Source: Lysinibacillus sp. FJAT-14745
GTDB lineage: Bacteria > Bacillota > Bacilli > Bacillales_A > Planococcaceae
Direction of reading: 5' to 3'
NCBI RefSeq assembly: GCF_001275675.1
Contig: NZ_LITM01000006.1
Coordinates: forward strand, 388,752-431,349
Length of the DNA stretch: 42,598 bases
This document shows positions 40,999 to 42,598 of this stretch, one piece after another; the stretch's first letter is position 1; each line of letters starts with the position of its first letter. Position numbers and translations under genes: made by a program. The notes under the pieces are model-generated. The model was not told where the DNA came from and did no database searches. It saw only the letters and a list, made by a program, of their open reading frames with translations.

Positions 40999-41338
40999 TG
41001 GTGAGGATCGTAGTGTTTTGTATGAGTTTATTAAATTAGATATGGCCATCAGGTCATTACAACAAGACTATTCATCGCTCGAAAAGTTAAAAATGTCCAA
41101 AATCTACATCCATATTGTAGAGGATTTATTAAAAAATATAAGACATGATTTCTACAATAAAAGGCGAGTCTTAGCTAAGAAAAATATTGCCGTTGTAAAA
41201 TGGGTTAAAATTGATGAATATTTCAGCGATGTAATCATCAAAACAGCAGGCGAAGATGAAGTGCTACGTTATGCCAATCAAGCTCTAAAAGCACAGGTAG
41301 AGGAGCTCATTCATAGCCGTTTAAACAAATGTGTGTAG
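40991..41338 (+). CDS. 115-aa hypothetical protein of the SOS polymerase operon
   Basis: A mostly helical, basic protein (FIKLDMAIRSLQQDYSSLEK, KIYIHIVEDLLKNIRHDFYN). Its ATG overlaps the stop of the YolD-like gene by eight bases, implying translational coupling. No known domain recognised. Its conserved place after a polymerase and YolD gene suggests a role in the DNA-damage response. It ends 50 bases before a hairpin shared with the convergent PhzF gene. Confidence 0.75.
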   Translation: MINGEDRSVLYEFIKLDMAIRSLQQDYSSLEKLKMSKIYIHIVEDLLKNIRHDFYNKRRVLAKKNIAVVKWVKIDEYFSDVIIKTAGEDEVLRYANQALKAQVEELIHSRLNKCV

Positions 41339-41389
41339 AGATGGTTTGAAATCCTATCTCGGAAAATAAAGAAAATTGCAGAAGAGCCG

Positions 41390-41435
41390 ATCAGCTTGAA
41401 TAAGAAATATAAAAAAGTCTCAAATTCAAGCTGAT
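41390..41435. terminator. Hairpin between convergent genes
   Basis: ATCAGCTTGAAT (41390-41401) and ATTCAAGCTGAT (41424-41435) form a 12-bp perfect stem with a 22-base loop. T runs are weak on both sides, so termination is likely but not certain. Confidence 0.5.
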
Positions 41436-41439
41436 ATGT

Positions 41440-42336
41440 TTAGATAGTTAAAATACCTCGAATTGTGATGATAGCAGCTCCTGCAACTTTGATGACTGGT
41501 TCTGATTCTTTTGGAATAACAGTCACATAAAGAGTTCCAGGTCTTCCTATCGCATTTCCTTGAGCGATTGTAAGATGTGTTATTTCACCTTGAGGAATAA
41601 TGCCTTCTAAATAGAGGAAGCCTGCTAATGCACCATTTGCTGCACCAGTTACAGGATCCTCAGGTATGCCAATCCCTGGTGCAAAATCTCTAGTATATAA
41701 TTTATATTCTTGCAAGTTAGTAAAAGTATAGAGATGTGTCGTGCTGATATTATGTTCTTTATTATGCTTCCCTAACGCCGCTAAGTCAGGTACTGCATTG
41801 TCGATATCGATTTGATCTTTTATTGGAACGAGTAAATGCCAGTTTCCGGTATTTGCTAGCTTGATTGGATAAGTTAAATCAATGCTTTCGGAATGGACGC
41901 CGATTAGTCGACTAAGCTCTTCCACATCAATATTGATATCTTGTGTTTTGGGCGTTACTTGCGTCATTTCCACATCCATAACTTTTCCGTGTTCCTTATG
42001 CCATACAACCGGTACTCTACCGATATTCGTTCCAAGCACTATACCTTCCTTTTTCTCAGCAAGACTAAACTCAGTAGCCAAAAGCCACGTTAATCCAACA
42101 GTTGCATGTCCGCAAAAGTTGATTTCTTCAGTGGGAGTGAAATATTTTACTTTATAATCTATATCTTCATTATTGGAGGGTAGTAAAAATACGGTTTCCG
42201 GTAAATTTAATTCTTTTGCGATACTTTGCATCTCAACTTCGGATAATTTATCAGCATCTAGCACGACACCAGCAGTATTACCGCCAAATTTTTCTGTTGT
42301 AAAAGCATCTACATGATAAACTCTAATATCTCTCAT
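41440..42336 (-). CDS. PhzF family isomerase-like protein
   Basis: A 298-residue protein of the PhzF/diaminopimelate-epimerase-like fold. Family signs: VYHVDAFTTEKFGGNTAGVV at the start, LNLPETVFLLP with the catalytic-type glutamate, INFCGHATVGLTW and the C-half GIPEDPVTGAANGALAGF. Outside phenazine producers these proteins are isomerases of unknown substrate. There is no other phenazine gene here. AAAGGAGTC precedes the ATG. It is a monocistronic gene convergent with the SOS operon. Confidence 0.92.
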   Translation of the reverse strand: MRDIRVYHVDAFTTEKFGGNTAGVVLDADKLSEVEMQSIAKELNLPETVFLLPSNNEDIDYKVKYFTPTEEINFCGHATVGLTWLLATEFSLAEKKEGIVLGTNIGRVPVVWHKEHGKVMDVEMTQVTPKTQDINIDVEELSRLIGVHSESIDLTYPIKLANTGNWHLLVPIKDQIDIDNAVPDLAALGKHNKEHNISTTHLYTFTNLQEYKLYTRDFAPGIGIPEDPVTGAANGALAGFLYLEGIIPQGEITHLTIAQGNAIGRPGTLYVTVIPKESEPVIKVAGAAIITIRGILTI

Positions 42337-42522
42337 CTTATTGACTCCTTTCTAAACTTTTATTGTTTCCTCCGTACGGTGATTTTGTTGTAAGTTTCTG
42401 AATTTTCTATCTTGTTGTATAATAAGAATACTATAGAATGCAATTAAGTAAAGGGTGAACTTTTTGTTAATTGTAGAATTCTAATCTGAATTAACGTTAT
42501 AGCTTAATTTTGTCGAAAAACA

Positions 42523-42598
42523 GGTTCATCACCATAACTTGGGGTTGACCACAAAAAATTCAATAAATTTCCATTAAAGTATAGAAAAAAAGTGAAAA
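42523..42598. repeat. Terminal end of an ISL3-like insertion sequence (right window edge)
   Basis: Starts GGTTCATCACCATAACTTGG and is the reverse complement of window bases 1-77 apart from a few changes. The flanking octamer here (GAAAAACA) differs from the one at the left copy (GAATTTCG), so these are two separate insertions of the same element. The element continues beyond the window. Confidence 0.6.

Noticed and set aside
41440..42336. Phenazine biosynthesis cluster
   Set aside because: Only a PhzF-family protein is present; such proteins are common outside phenazine producers.
1..42598. Composite transposon with 42 kb of cargo
   Set aside because: The terminal repeats are real, but the flanking octamers differ, transposases are unseen and most genes look chromosomal. 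A contig boundary at a repeat is simpler.

Overview
The window is low-GC Gram-positive DNA from an endospore-forming, Bacillus-like organism. Gene content points to Lysinibacillus or a close relative: LCP protein, type I signal peptidase, PbuE with a purine riboswitch, a Y-family SOS polymerase with a YolD-like partner, a DUF3231 protein, a cupin with a coat-like tail, and many short intergenic repeat elements. The genus is an inference. No rRNA, tRNA, CRISPR array or complete transposase was seen. The two window edges carry the same ~76-bp sequence in inverted orientation. It looks like the end of an ISL3-like insertion sequence, so the window may be a contig bounded by a multicopy element.

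Left part (1-10.4 kb), housekeeping and accessory genes: an LCP cell-wall ligase, two very small genes, signal peptidase I, a purine riboswitch with terminator and pbuE, a 93-aa unknown, a P-type Ca2+-ATPase, a DUF3231 protein, a 42-bp tandem array, a small membrane protein and a cupin. The riboswitch has the B. subtilis pbuE layout (an ON switch) but has C instead of U at the specificity position, which predicts guanine rather than adenine sensing.

10.4-14.3 kb: two near-identical copies of a LexA-type promoter, a 73-aa gene and a truncated Y-family polymerase flank a BlaI/BlaR1-like operon. That operon has three matched operator dyads. Its M56 protein lacks a penicillin-binding sensor and ends in 26-residue repeats. 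A third copy of the SOS locus at 39.1-41.3 kb has decayed the opposite way: the polymerase is intact and the small gene is broken.

15-38.7 kb: a catabolic island for an unknown carboxylic acid or terpenoid-like substrate. It holds a BenE-type transporter, a broken FAD oxidase, and a CBS/PAS sigma-54 activator diverging from a strong -24/-12 promoter. That promoter drives an acyl-CoA carboxyltransferase, enoyl-CoA hydratase, AtuA and AtuA C-terminal-domain set. Downstream are a biotin carrier, two acyl-CoA dehydrogenases, four AMP-forming acyl-CoA ligases (one frameshifted), a MaoC hydratase, a sodium:solute symporter with a small membrane partner, and a second enoyl-CoA hydratase. Several remnants (biotin carrier without its biotin site, dehydrogenase and hydratase fragments) show an ancestral duplication followed by deletion. 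No biotin carboxylase subunit is in the window.

Right end (38.7-42.6 kb): the intact SOS polymerase operon and a convergent PhzF-family gene, then the inverted IS-like end. Two miniature element families are dispersed through the window. Family A begins CAGG and makes 9-bp target duplications. Family B has ISL3-like GGCTCATCACC ends and makes 8-bp duplications.
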